Source: Theristus sp. LFF4_11 | Taxonomy: Eukaryota; Nematoda; Chromadorea; Monhysterida; Xyalidae | Direction: 5' to 3' | Assembly (NCBI GenBank): GCA_030248135.1 | Contig: JASANC010003853.1 | Coordinates: 62,001 to 126,000, forward strand | DNA: 64,000 nucleotides | Shown: piece by piece, positions 1-31,925 of the stretch | Layout: each line of letters starts with the position of its first letter | Position numbering within the stretch: position 1 is the first letter of the stretch | Made by a program: the position numbers and the translations under genes | The notes under the pieces: generated by a model | Told to the model about the DNA's origin: nothing | What the model saw: only the letters and a program-made list of their open reading frames with translations | The model's database searches: none

Positions 1-360
1 GGTATGTATGCTCATTAACATTATCCATTTTGGTTTCTTTTCATTTAATTAAGAATCCAGTGCCTCATCTCACATAATTCAAATCAGTTCACATAAACCA
101 ATCATTAAACGTGTGTCCCATCGGAACAACATCAAGGGTGCTCTTGATTCTGTTGACGGTGACCCTTTTCGCTCTCACTGATTGAACTTGAAATTGATTT
201 TGACGTTGTCTGGTACAAAACGGTAGCCTCGAGACAAAAACGAAACACAGCAGTTTTTTTGTGGCCAGACAAGAGACTGGCAAAAATCGCGCGTGAGACG
301 ACACGAAACACGTCTCATGGCATATGCGATGACACGACACGCGAGAACGTCCTGATTTGA

Positions 361-20633
<20,273 letters not shown>

Positions 20634-21019
20634 CTGAACGTGTCTTTTTTGTTCATTCAAATTTCGCGCGCGCTCCTTGCATCCTGAAAAAAGCCGCCAT
20701 TTTTGACTCGGTCATTCCGTACGAGTATCAGGAGATGCTCCTTTGAATGAAGTTTGTGGCAGTTTCGCCAGGTACACGCGTGGCCAATGCCGGTGCAACG
20801 GACACCAGGCACTAATGCTGCTTTGAAAGTTTGTTAAAGTTCGTTGAATCATTGGTGTGGTGGTGGTCTTTTGCAGAATTTAGACACAATTTTAGAGTCG
20901 ATGTTAACAAATATATACCCATGGTGCGTGGGATACAATCTGGCTCAAAAATAAAGACCGCGGGACTAAAAGGAGTTGGTGTGCAAACAGAACACACACA
21001 GCAAAGGGATCAAACGTTT

Positions 21020-21479
21020 TCAAATCAACTGGGCAGTTCCTAACCCGCATCGGTTGTGGTGATGCTTCTCAGCCACAAACGTGTCGCAGTCTCGTTGCAG
21101 CAAATGCTCGTGTGCGTAACTCCGAAATATCGCCTGAGATTCAAAAAGCAATATTTGTTCAATAAAAAAAGAACAGGACAGACTCGTTTAGTGGCTGCAT
21201 CAAATTGTGTCTCAAAAATGTTGACTGTAAATTGTTTTCGAGTGAGACCAAGACGAACAATAATGGATTGACCCTTCCAAGCATTATTGCGCAAACCTCC
21301 GCTCCGCGCGAGACGAGTCCCAAAAACGGCTGATTAAAGAGACACTCTGTCACTTTTCGTTGCAGTGTGGCGTTCAACTGAGCGACGTCCCTTTGAACGT
21401 TGCTCACGGCCTCATCGATGTCTTCAAGCGCGTCGTTGTCCGGTGCAATTGGAATGGTCAGTTCTCGTGGCTTGGGCAT
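21020..21479 (-). CDS. Unknown 98-residue protein, two exons
   Basis: Exons 21297-21479 (ATG at 21479) and 21020-21133 (TGA at 21020-21022), joined in phase 0 through a GT-AG intron. The product starts MPKPRELTIPIAPDNDALED, has a short heptad-like amphipathic stretch in the middle (DEAVSNVQRDVAQLNATLQR, probable coiled coil) and a His/Cys-containing tail. It has no signal peptide or membrane segment. It lies 390 bases upstream of the first TRPM exon found, on the same strand. The length, in-frame junction and charged composition suggest a real small conserved gene. I do not recognise the family. Confidence 0.6.
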
Positions 21480-22091
21480 TTTTTTCACAAAATGAAAAGT
21501 TGTAGCTCTAAATACGTCGTTTAATTTGAAAACACTCAAATTTTTTGAACGTTACGCAAAATCGAAACACTGAAGACCATCAAGCAGCTGCTTGCTAATC
21601 AATTTGCTGAGTTTTGGTTTGTATTTCGCAACAAATATTTTCAGCTCATTCATTGGAAGAAAACTACTCGCAGATTCAACTGCCCACGCTATGGAATCAA
21701 TTTAAAACGTTTTGGGATTTGCGTCACAAAATTGCATGCGTTTGAGTGCAGTAAACTTTGGTCTTTCGTCAAAACTAATTGCTAACCATGTGGTCTGTTT
21801 ATTTATAGCTGTGTTGAACACGTGAAAAATCGATTGGTTAGCTGTCGGGGTCTAGGGGGTGTTATTGTTGTTTTTGTTAAGCTGTATGTTGAAAGAGAAC
21901 TTTCATTTATTTCAGATTCGTTGTCCTGTTCGCTTGTTGCTTGGATACCTGCGAGCGAAGCACGACCAAGCCAATTTCGCAGCATTTCACTGAAAGAGTG
22001 TAAGGCCTTTTTGATTGCGAATGCATTAAATTTGTGGCTTTTTGTATGAAAATGTGAGCTGTTCTGACTGGAAATGTTTTGTTTTAGCGTA

Positions 22092-22261
22092 CAGCGGAAC
22101 ACTCTAAATTATAAGGAATCAACTGACTGGTTATTGATCACGTGATTCATACTTTCTGTGCAGAAATTGCTGTGGAAGCGGAATCGCTTTTGCACAGAAA
22201 GCATGCATCACGTGATTAGCAACCAATCAACTGAGTCCCTAGAGTTTAGAGCTCGATTGTA
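22092..22261. mobile_element. Mariner-type MITE copy
   Basis: Palindromic copy between GAACACTCTAAATTATAAGG and its mirrored arm; intergenic, upstream of the secreted-protein pair. Confidence 0.75.
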
Positions 22262-22394
22262 TCTATATACGTTGTGCTTCCAAGATTCAGATACAATAGC
22301 CGATTCCCAGCAAAATAGAGAATGCCACTGTGGTAAGCACAAAGCGCTCGCTGTTTGCGCGCTTACCAGTTCACTCATTACATTACAGCAGATG

Positions 22395-22590
22395 TGACGC
22401 GGCATTCATGGAGGGTGACGCGGCATTCATGGAGTATGAAACGGCATTCATGGAGTGTGAAGCGGCATTCATGGAGTGTGAAACGGCATTCATGGAGTGT
22501 GAAACGGCATTCATGGAGTGTGAAGCGGCATTCATGGAGTGTGAAACGGCATTCATGGAGTGTGAAGCGTTGGCGTCACTCGTCGGTGCG
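22395..22590 (+). repeat. 21-base tandem repeat made of a MITE end
   Basis: About eight copies of GCATTCATGGAGTGTGAAGCG. The core is the terminal motif of the GCATTCATGAA hairpin MITE. Intergenic. Confidence 0.9.
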
Positions 22591-23405
22591 CATTCATGGA
22601 GCTAGAAAGAGCTTCCTGACGCTTATGCGCTTCCCAACGTGCTCAGCGCGCGCGAGCGCATGAATGAGCCGATCACTGTGGATGAATGTGAATGTGAGCA
22701 ATGAATGACGGATTGACGGACATTCAGTTGTATCAGACAATCTTCTGTCTGGTGTCCGTCGCACTGACGAGCCAGGAGGCACCGCGGTATGCGTCTACGG
22801 CAAACAGTGAACTTCATGTACGCTGTGACTTCGTGGTATGCCCAAAAAGTGTGTTCTCTTGCATAATGACTGGCTGCATCATGCTAGAAATCAACCAATC
22901 AGCGCTTTCGAAATCAAAAGTCAAGTGCAGCGAATCAGCGTGCGTTTTTCGCTGTCTGTGATTTACAAATCAACCATGAAAAACATATCACACGGCAACG
23001 GGAATAAAGCACAAAAAGAAAAACTTAATTGCAAAAGTTCTGGAAAGTTGCAATTATGCCTGCTCATCTCTCAGCTGACATTATGAATTTATTTTTAGGT
23101 GTCAAAAGTTTCAAGGTTGTGGTTGGAAATTGGTTACTTTGGCGCGCATGCTGATTGGTCGCGAACACCAATCAGCTTGGTGATTTGATATTTTGTGGCA
23201 GAAATGTCAGAGTCTGTTACACAAAACTGGTTGCGTGGTTGACATCAATCATTGAAACCGTTTTTTTTAAAGAACAGTCTAAATTATACGTTAAAGTTTT
23301 CATAATGACGGTATGAGGCGAGGCGAGACACCAGGACTAGTTGTCTCAAAAAGAATGCTGTGTCAGACTTTGAAAATTGATTACTTTATGAGAAAATTCT
23401 CCAAT

Positions 23406-25692
23406 ATGCGAGAAACTTACGACTTGAACACAATTTACCACAGAAGGAAAAAACATTTTTTGAATATTTTTCTGTTATTTTGCTGTTTTGTTCATTGTTG
23501 TGAAACGTGCAATCCGCATGACGGGATTCTGATTGAAAATACATCCAATGGTTGGTGTTGAATCTGCAACACTTTCGTGGCTAAAGCTAAGTCTTCCCAG
23601 GCTATTATTCCAGGCAGTTTTCAGGCTATATTTCTCGATTTTGCAAACGAACAAGAAAAGCAATTTCCGGTAAACTAATACTATTCTCCGCATCAGACTT
23701 CATTTCTTGGAAAATCGAAAAAAATAGCCTGAAAATAGCCCCGTCTGGGCATAGCCTAGAGGTAGCCCCTTGAATACACACATGTTGCTTAGCCTTTTAT
23801 TTTCTGCGGGACGCTGATTGGTGGTTTCAGTTTGAGCTCGGTTTCAGCTCATTGGCTGCACGGAATTGGCGCCTCGAAAAATTAAAACGTTTCAGCACCC
23901 CAACTGCAAGTGGTGCATACTGGCAAAACCAAATGCAGCAGATTTCTTTCTGATTACCGTACATGTTTCTAAATTTTAACAAATACCGGCAACAAAATTT
24001 ATGAAAACAATTTCGTTTTTTTCCTCTGAAATATACTTTTTAGAATCAGGTGCGAAATACTCCGGGCCAGGCTGTAAACGCCTTGAGATTCGACCGGTTG
24101 GTGAGATTGACCAAAACGATGTTTACCAGTTTGACTACAGGTGAAGATTTTATTTACTAGTTCGAAACTTCAGGACACTTCAGTAGAACAGGGTAAAGTG
24201 CAGTCCACGTTTTTTGCCGCCAAATCAATACGTGCACACTTTGATTAAAAACTGTCATCTGCGGTCAATTGACGTGTCGGTGGCCGGCCAGGTGGCAATT
24301 TTCGGCAAAGGAGCAAAAAGCCTGCCCAAAAAACGGCAAACCTTGAGTGAAAAAGTCGAAAACTCAGTGTCATTCCAACTGATGAACCGTCTCAGTTTGA
24401 AGCCAACTTGTCAAATGAAAATTGCAAAAAAAAACAATTTGCAAATTATTGACAAACGTTCAGCTCTGCTAGCAACGGTGACAGTAACGAAGTGACAGCC
24501 GGTACCACAGTAGCAATCACGTGCTATTCCACCATTCCAAAACCGCCGCACGTCGAAACGATCACCGAGCTTGCAGTCAAACCCACGTTCTCTCTGATTT
24601 GTGCCATCACTGAAAAGCTGGTGTCAAAATCGATTCGCCATTTGGAATGTCACTAAATCTTTTTTTTGAAAATTTCAGTGTTTTTTTTTAAATTCTGAAT
24701 GATGAACGCTGATTGGTTGTACCAGCATGTGTCAACCCAATGACATTTCAAAATCTGAAAAAAAACCCGGCGCTATATTCGTGCGTTTGACTGTTCGACA
24801 AAATGAATCGAATGAAACGGACAACGAACCAGTGGATGGCAACACAGACGGGCCCGATTATATAGACGATTACGAGGAGGATTTCAACAGCACGCAAGCC
24901 GACCAATCAGCTGCGTTCGAAAGTGCCGATGCAGAGCAGTACGAAGAAAACGAATATGATGAGAACGGGTATTATGATGCTGATGATCCGCGCGCCGCGT
25001 ATAATGGCCACTACGAGGGTTGGTTGAGGTTGATGAGCCAGGAGAAGTCACACAAAAAACCCGTGCTCATGGCCGAAAGTCATGTTTTTCAGTATTTCAA
25101 ATGCAATCAGTTTTGAAAAGTTGTGGAAAATTGGAAAAAATAGTTGAAATTAGCGGCTTTGGCATTCTCTAACGCGTTTTTCGGCAAGCAGCAAGCAATC
25201 GACTGGAAAATCTTTTTGGAACGAGTCAATGGCGTACAAGCTGGAGCTTAAATTCTTTCATCGCCTCAAAAGGGATAAGAAATGACGTGCACTCATGCCC
25301 TCTATGCAATTGGAATACGACTTATTCAAACAACAGTATTTTAGACAGCGATTGTCAATATTTCAGGCTCGTACGAGGAAGCGAACGCAGCAGTGCACAC
25401 AGCACGCACCATGCACAGTCCGCCTCTCTGGGAGGAAGCGATCAACAATCCGCACCGACAGCAAGACTCACAGCGAAACAGTCGCTTCAACGGACCAGAA
25501 AAGAACGTCCGAAGAAAGTCTGCGACCAGTTTGCCGGTGGAAGACGAGAAAAACTATCAAACCGTGCATGCGTATGACTCAGATCGAAAGCAAATCGCAA
25601 ACGGCAAAACAGTCGAAGTGCAATGTGACGGACAGAACAAATGGGTTGTGGTCGGTGGGGGGATACAGCTCGGATTTGTTGATTGCTTGTGA
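23406..25692 (+). CDS. Secreted protein with CCP/sushi-like C-terminus, paralogue 1
   Basis: Proposed exons: 23406-23550 (signal peptide), 24044-24140, 24464-24622, 24726-25018, 25367-25692; about 339 residues. Exons 1, 2, 3 (start) and 5 (end) align with the neighbouring gene at 26105-27094: an N-terminal hydrophobic segment ending at a Cys-x-P pair, an exon ending DVYQFDY, an exon starting after CAG and reaching a TxAITCYS stretch, and a C-terminus with VEVQC...W...GFVDC before the stop. This paralogue carries an extra acidic Tyr/Glu/Asp-rich exon (24726-25018) absent from the other copy. The exon 3 donor and exon 4 acceptor are the weakest points. An AATAAA lies near 25794. The Cys/Trp spacing near the end resembles a complement control (sushi) module; the family is unknown to me. 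Confidence 0.55.
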
Positions 25693-26104
25693 TGCGCTGC
25701 GCTTGGGGGCTGCTTTTGTCTCTTACAGTCATTGCGGAGTTTTGAGTTTTTACTTCTTGAAAATGTGTATGACGACAGATGGATTTTAAAAAAAATAAAA
25801 GAAACTTTAACGGTTGCAAAGCTGAAGATGTTTGAGCACTTTTAACGACTTGTGATGGTTTTACCTGCGTTTGTTTGGTTGATTTAATTCAAGAACGTAT
25901 GCATGCCTACAATAACAAACACAAAATTACAACATTCATCGAAAAAAAACTGGTATGCCAATTTCGGACACTCCAAAGCATCTTCATTCAAGTGCCATAG
26001 CTTTTTGTGTCAATTTTTAAAGTAAACTTTGCCCGTGTAGTGTTCACAACCAACTAAACAGCAAGGTTTTACAAATTTTCACGATGTTAATGACACTGTA
26101 AATC

Positions 26105-27094
26105 ATGCTCATAAACCGCAATTTATTGGCCAGTGATCACAGAAACTTTGCATTTTATTTTTTGACATGGTCATTTTTGAATCTGGCCTTTTTGCTGTCT
26201 GATATACACGCGTGCAGTCCCCAAAATGGAGTGACTATTGTCGATTCATCCGGTTGGTTTGGTCAGTTTTACAGCAAGCTCATTGGCTGAGTTTTTTTTG
26301 GGAAATTCAAAAAAAATTTAGGAACACCACAACACACTGGTGGGAATTGTTTTCGACTAGCCATTCAGCCTGCGGCAAAAGTTGACCCAAACGATGTTTA
26401 CCAGTTTGATTACAGGTTTGCTGTAGAACGCGTCTAATTCAGCGCACTGATTGGTTGCATGTTTTGTACTTTTGTAAAGTACTCAAATAATTGGGATACA
26501 TTGCAGATTACACAGATTTGATAAACATTCCAATTTCAGCCTTACCTCAATAGCGGGATCAAGCAAATTGAAATTTGATATTGTTTGCCATTCTGTGTTG
26601 TCGAAAAACACCCGTTTTGCACCATGATTTCCGTCAGTAAAACACTTATGCCACCACCAAGAGCTACCTAACTGAACTTGCACGCCCATTCGTACAACTT
26701 ACTACATGCTGTTCATACAGTTTTATCGGAGTTTCCTGCTTTCTGCAAAATAAAATGGATGGCTAGATGGACCCACACAATCAGCACAAAAAACCAGCTA
26801 AGTGCACATTGCAGCCTCGCATCGTCTGGTGACGAGGTACCAGCTGGTACCAAGATCACCATCACCTGCTACTCATTACCATCGGCTGGCAGCAACAACA
26901 ACAACCAATCAGTGAACTCCAATTCATCATCAACCAATCAAGACGATGCGTTGACTTTATCAAATGCGCTCGTTTTCGCCTATGACAGAAATGTGAATGA
27001 GCTGACGTCTGGTGATTCGGTTGTGGTCGAATGCAAAGGTGCCAACCGGTGGCAGGTCAACGGGGTGGAGTTGGCGTTCGTGGACTGCAAGTGA
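26105..27094 (+). CDS. Secreted protein with CCP/sushi-like C-terminus, paralogue 2
   Basis: Three exons, 26105-26252, 26322-26415 and 26815-27094, with phases 1 and 2 matching exactly, give 173 residues. Residues about 14-35 are a hydrophobic signal sequence ending before ACSPQNG. The second exon encodes a Cys followed by KVDPNDVYQFDY, nearly identical to paralogue 1. The third has ITITCYS, an Asn/Ser-rich low-complexity linker, then SVVVECKGANRW and a final FVDCK. The C-x-n-C, W and last C pattern resembles the second half of a sushi/CCP module, so an extracellular adhesion or binding role is possible but is inference only. The intron between exons 2 and 3 is about 400 bases. The gene lies in tandem, same strand, 412 bases after paralogue 1. 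Confidence 0.7.
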
Positions 27095-27327
27095 GCAGCT
27101 GATTGGTTGCTTTAGTTGCATGCAGCCAATCAGTTGGCTGTAGTTGAAAATGTTGCAAATGGCCTACTGACTGTCATGTGCATTGCAAGTTCGTTATGCA
27201 GCTAACTGATTGGTTGAGTTTTCAACTGCGGTCCCCGGATTGGTGCAGTTCAGTTGTGTGACTCAGGCTGGTTGTGTGATCACCACATGCAATTTCACAG
27301 TTGAATCATGAAAGCATACTACTATAG

Positions 27328-27614
27328 GCGCATTCATGAAGCATTATTTAGTGACCACGTAACTATGTTTTAACATATTATCTTTCATTTTGGTCCCGGT
27401 TCTCTATGCCTTTGCACACAGGGATAGGAAAAACGTTTCAAGAATCCGCGGGAATTCAAAATTGGGTTACGGTAGCTGACGAAAGACGTCGGATGACGTC
27501 ATGCGTCTGGTTTGGTGTCCGGCTTTTCCCCAACGCATGAAACTTTTGTGCACGCGGTCTTCCTGTAACGATAATAGCTACGCGTCACTAAATACTGCTT
27601 CATGAATGCGCGTT
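27328..27614. mobile_element. Hairpin MITE split by a second inserted element
   Basis: Left arm (GCATTCATGAAGCATTATTT) and right arm (CACTAAATACTGCTTCATGA) are separated by about 190 bases that belong to another family (GGTCCCGG...GGGAATTCAAAATTGG). Confidence 0.75.
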
Positions 27615-27854
27615 AAGTTTTTTCCAATGTTCTTCTGAATGCGTTTTGTGTTTTTATTATAAACAACTATTTTAAGGATTTTAGGCGATTTCACTTGGCA
27701 CATACCAAAAAAATAGCGCCGAGTTTTTATGCGAAACGAAAAAGCGCGCGTGAGTGTCACACAGAATGTGGTGCACAAGACAGAAACGCGATTGCCGACA
27801 CTGAACAACAGTTTTCACGGTTTTCAAATGCACCATGCAACAAACATCACACAA

Positions 27855-30738
27855 TCACCGCTCGGCTCTGTCCGTTTGTCCGCGTGCACGTTCATCGTCA
27901 ACAGCCTCTGTTTCCTCGATGCTTGTTTCTTCCCCGATTGGTGTCACCACGGCCTTGTCAAGCACAAGCCGTCTGTCCGACACGGCATGCAGTTGAACCT
28001 GTGCAATTTGTAAAAGTGCTCTTGAACCGACAAAACCACACACTCCGTAAGGATGCTACCGTAATCGCGTTGCTCGAGTGTCGAGACTATCTCAGTGAGG
28101 ACGATTCTGACCATTAAAACCAAAAACTCTGTTTCGACGTTTACTCTTCCAAGAAACTTGCCCACTGCTGCAAATCAAACCATTGACATTCAAGCATGCG
28201 GCTGACTTGTGGCAAAGTCATCTTAGTGTGGTAAAGCGCCATTCATGGAGGTTGAAGCGTTGGCGTCACGTTCGCTGCGCATTCATGGAACAAAAACGTC
28301 GTAGATTCACGCGCTAAAGTGATGCCAGCGCTGCAGCGCGCGCGACTGCATGAATGCGCCTTAAAAGTTCACAAAAGCGACCCACACCGCCAGTGCCCTC
28401 GTGGCCTGGGTGGTAGCGCGTTAGACTCTTGTCTGTGCGCTCGGGGGATCGAGCCCCACCGATGGTGTACAGGCACTGAATGACAGAAAAAACTCGATGG
28501 GCGCCCCTACTCGACGGCGTTCCGTACGCTGTTCTGACTGAGTTAGCCCTCGCAAAAAAATCGCCGAAAATCCCTAACATCAACAGTGCCCCTGCCGCTG
28601 TCACCTGTTTCGTTCGTTCGTCGGTGACCTTGAATATCATGTCAGTGCCGAACGGCTGGCCCCACTGGCCACTGAACATGTTCTGGCCGATTTGCACCAA
28701 TGGGTGCTCGGAGTCACCTGAAAGCAGCACCATGCCAAATCAGGTGCATTGCAGCACACTCGCGTAAGAGCACAGAGGAGCGCAAAGAATATGCAAATGC
28801 AGCCAATCCAGCTGCAGAAAATGCACTTTTTACAACTCGCGTCGTGGTTTTTTCAATGTTGCACAATCACCAGGTAAAACAAGCCGCCACACGGTGTGGC
28901 CAGACGTGGCATAAAACTTGCAACATCAAGGAGTTTTGAACAGAGTGCAAAAACAAGTTAGTTGCGTGTTCAATGTGATTGCCGCAGAGAAGAATCAAGT
29001 CACCGACATCAGATCAGAATCTTTACAGTCGAACTCTAAAATTATACGGAATCACCTGATTGGTTGGGGTCACGGTATGCATGCTTTCTGTGCAACCATT
29101 GCAGAGTCTGATTTGCACAGAAAGCATGCACACCGTAATCACCAACCAATCAGCAGATTCCCAATAATTTCGAGTTCGACTGTACCTGAAATGAATCGAT
29201 AGTCGCCCCGTTCGACAGCCTCCAACACAGCGGACGTGTCAAACACGCCATGGAGTTGCATCGCAAATGTGCTCGTTTCGTATTCCAGGGCATCCGTATC
29301 TCGCGGAGGCTCCGAAAAGCCAAGGTCAGGGTCAGGGTCAGGAGTTGTTGCTGACGTGGATGCAGTGTCCGCATCTGCAATTAAGATACGTGCGTTCATT
29401 GCCATTGAACCAATGAACTGAGAGTTGTGCGAGTTTGCGCTGTGTGAAAATTGGTTTCTGTGATAATTCACAACACAATTCATGACTGGAAAGGGCCATG
29501 GCACAGAATGCCCGGTCCCGGCGATGATGCAGGATAGAACAGAAAACAACCACTGAAAAAAAAACACAATACAGATTTTTCCGAATTTCAAAAGTGTACC
29601 ACTGTCAGCATGCTGATTGGCTGCACAGTGTTGGTTCGCATACCGTATTACCTCTATTAAACCCCCCCCCAAAATTAAACCCCCCCAAAAATAAACCCCC
29701 ACCCCCTCGACAAGTTTCCAAATAATCCCCCCCCCCAAAAATAAACCCCCATGGGGGTTTATTGGAAACCTGTTTGAAACACATACCTAGCGAATTCAGT
29801 GGCTGAATGCAGTGACATTGGTGAAATTGTGCTACCAAAGGCCCCAAAGGGATGAGTTGGCGGTAATTTCATTACAAAAGGCTGTTACCAAAGGAAATCT
29901 CTGTGAAAAGTAGACGTTTCTGCGACTTCCTTCCTGCCATGGAAGGTATTTTTGCCATTTTGCCCACCCCTAAAAATGGTTTCCAAATAAACCCCCCCCC
30001 CAAAAATAATCCCCCCCCCCCAAAAATAAACCCCCACCCCCAGAAGTCGCTGAAGAAATAAACCCCCATGGGGGTTTAATAGAGGTAATACGGTAGTTGT
30101 TCCAGAGCCGAGGGGTTGGGGGGGGGGGCCGATATAGATAGCTGGAGCAAATTTTCTAGATAGATAGATAGCTGGAAAATTTTGGGGGGGGCCGCGGGGG
30201 GGCCATGTGACTTTGGGGGGGCCGGTCAAAATTTTGAAATTTGATAGATAGATAGCTAAAACGCTAAAAAGCTATAAAAACAGCAAAATAATGCTAAAAA
30301 TACACAAAAATTCAAGTATAAACGCGTATTTTACCTAAAATTAGCAAAATTTTCAAGAATTACGAGCAAAAATGGTCAATTTTGGTAAAAAATTGACTCA
30401 TTTTATGTCTTCGAAGACAAAAATTTTTCGATAGATAGCTGGCTGAAAATTTTTTTTAGATAGATAATAGCTGAGCCGGAAAAACCTGTCTGATAGAGAT
30501 AGATTCGAAAATTTTTTGGGGGGGGGCCGGCCCCCCCAGGCCCCCCCCCTAGAACAACTTTGTTGGTTCGACGAATCACTGTGCATATTTTAAAATCAGC
30601 CAATTAGCATCGATATCAACTGCATTTACCCTCGGTTGCCGACGTCGCCACAATGTCCGTGTCCATGGCGGGTACCGGTTCGGCACTGGTGTGTTCGGCT
30701 TTTGGAATGGCACATTTTGGTGCACGCTGTTGCGCCAT
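27855..30738 (-). CDS. GTF3C6: TFIIIC subunit 6 (tau55-like triple-barrel protein)
   Basis: Four exons, 30630-30738 (ATG), 29186-29374, 28605-28717 and 27855-27998 (TGA), with phases 1, 1 and 0, give a 184-residue protein; human GTF3C6 is 213. The core matches that family: an acidic, Thr/Ser-rich N-terminus, then ALEYETSTFAMQLHGVFDT, a short connector, and HPLVQIGQNMFSGQW...FGTDMIF, which corresponds to the human ILQVDSCVFAGEYEDTLGT block. A final exon is followed by an acidic tail, as in the family. TFIIIC is the promoter factor for tRNA genes and related RNA polymerase III genes, fitting a nuclear protein. The intron after exon 2 starts with a mariner-like MITE whose target TA overlaps the donor GT; a SINE ends about 18 bases from the donor of exon 3. 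Confidence 0.88.
28391..28586 (+). repeat. tRNA-derived SINE, family 1
   Basis: Head with CTCGTGGCCTGGGTGGTAGC and GGGGGATCGAGCCCC; short CATCAACA tail. Sits in the last GTF3C6 intron, ending 18 bases from the donor of exon 28605-28717. Confidence 0.8.
29028..29182. mobile_element. Tc1/mariner-type MITE (TA + CAGTCGAACTC ends)
   Basis: A 155-base palindrome with CAGTCGAACTC ends, TA duplication, and inner arms TGATTGGTTGG and GCATGCTTTCTGTGCA. Similar copies lie at about 8812-8967, 17070-17202, 22092-22261, 38121-38250, 45883-46044 and, truncated, 55520-55636. Confidence 0.8.
29643..30093. mobile_element. C-rich MITE, copy 2
   Basis: Near-identical to 5102-5563 through the middle (GTTTGAAACACATACC...GGCCCCAAA) with the same CCGTATTACC ends and TA flanks. 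Located in the first intron of GTF3C6. Confidence 0.8.
30094..30556. mobile_element. GATA-rich, G/C-run foldback element
   Basis: Ends GTTGTTCCAGAGCCGAGGGG and CCCCCCCTAGAACAAC are roughly inverted; inside are repeated GATAGATAGCTG tracts and G-runs. It adjoins the C-rich MITE in the GTF3C6 first intron. Confidence 0.5.
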
Positions 30739-31925
30739 TTTTGGAAGGGAAGGGTTGCTCAGCTCAAAAGAAGAAAATTGAGTGAAATGAAACTTAAGGG
30801 GCATTCATGAAGCAGTATTTAATGACCGCGTAGCTAATGGTTTAACACAGCTACGCTTCACTAAATACTGTTTCAGAGTCTGACCCGTGTAATTTTCGTT
30901 CAGCGGCCTTTCAATGCAATGTTGCACTCACAAACAAACACACTGGCACACACATGCGATATACCGCTGTGCGCAGCGCTTGTTTGGTTATGGCTGCATG
31001 ACATCAGAGGAAACAAACGCCCGATCTTCAGACAAGGAGTTCCTGTTTATGATCGTGATAAAACATTGCAGATATTTGTGATGAGGTGGCATTTCGTCAA
31101 TATGCGTTTCACACTTTCAGCAACATGAAATCCGATATCAACACTTTGAAGCGTTTGACTTTATTATTCACAATTTATGTACACACACACACAATTGTAA
31201 CAAAGCTTGATTGCAACTTTCAAACGAAGTGTCGTATCAAAAATACTATCAGAAAACAATCAGAGGTCAGTGTTAATGGATCAAAAGTGCTGCTGCTAAC
31301 AAAGTGTAAAGCTCTCAGAATATTTCAGCAGTTTTCAGGAAATACGTTTCAGTCAGTCATAAAAATACTTCAAGATCCCAAAAAACGGTGTAAAACTCAA
31401 AAAGGCACAACGACACAGAAAACCTTCAACCTACACAAACAACAAAACTTGATTCCAAAAAGTCTCAAAAAAATTCACAAGCACCAAAAGAAAAAAAATT
31501 ATCTTTGATGACTACATTTTTGGAATGAACCCGATCAAGAAAAAATCTGGCATAAAATATGGACGGACAGTAATGGACACAAAACACTGTGGCAAACCGA
31601 TTGAGGCACCCAAAATATGACAGATATAAAACTATGCAAACCAACCAACCAAATAAAACCAGCTTTGCAGAAGTCTACCATTTCCTGGTGAAATTCACAA
31701 CGGCTCAAAAAATAGAAACACGATATGCAGCGAAGAGAAAAATATTGAGGTTGATCCTAAAATTGGCTTCCTAAATGTAAAAAAGTGAACACAATTACAG
31801 ATATAAATCGATCAAAATGAACACTTTGAACTTTAAACAAAACTTGAAACTTTGTGATTGTGTCGATGTGAGAACTGGCCGTGAGGCTTCCAAATAAAAA
31901 AATTGAAAAAAACCACAACTCAGTC
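30739..31925. other. Intergenic, GTF3C6 5' side to xylosyltransferase 3' side
   Basis: Holds a hairpin MITE (30797-30875). Minus-strand AATAAA (TTTATT at about 31161) could end the xylosyltransferase transcript. No other gene seen. Confidence 0.5.

Larger units (their letters stand above)
21480..23405. other. Intergenic, repeats only
   Basis: Contains the MITE at 22092-22261, the 21-base array and a dispersed repeat at 22741. A minus-strand frame around 21830-22000 looks mildly coding but has no supported start, splice partner or family. Confidence 0.5.

Noticed and set aside
21803..22102. Minus-strand 99-codon frame starting around MLRNWLGRASLAG
   Set aside because: Mildly coding-like but no family, no splice partner, and it partly overlaps repeat sequence.
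22395..22590. Possible CRISPR-like array
   Set aside because: Units are contiguous 21-mers without spacers and the genome is eukaryotic.
24190..24495. Extra exon of secreted paralogue 1 (frame with KCSPRFLPPNQYVH)
   Set aside because: It enters in phase 2, but no donor restores the frame for the next exon; paralogue 2 has no counterpart and its exon 2 joins exon 3 directly.
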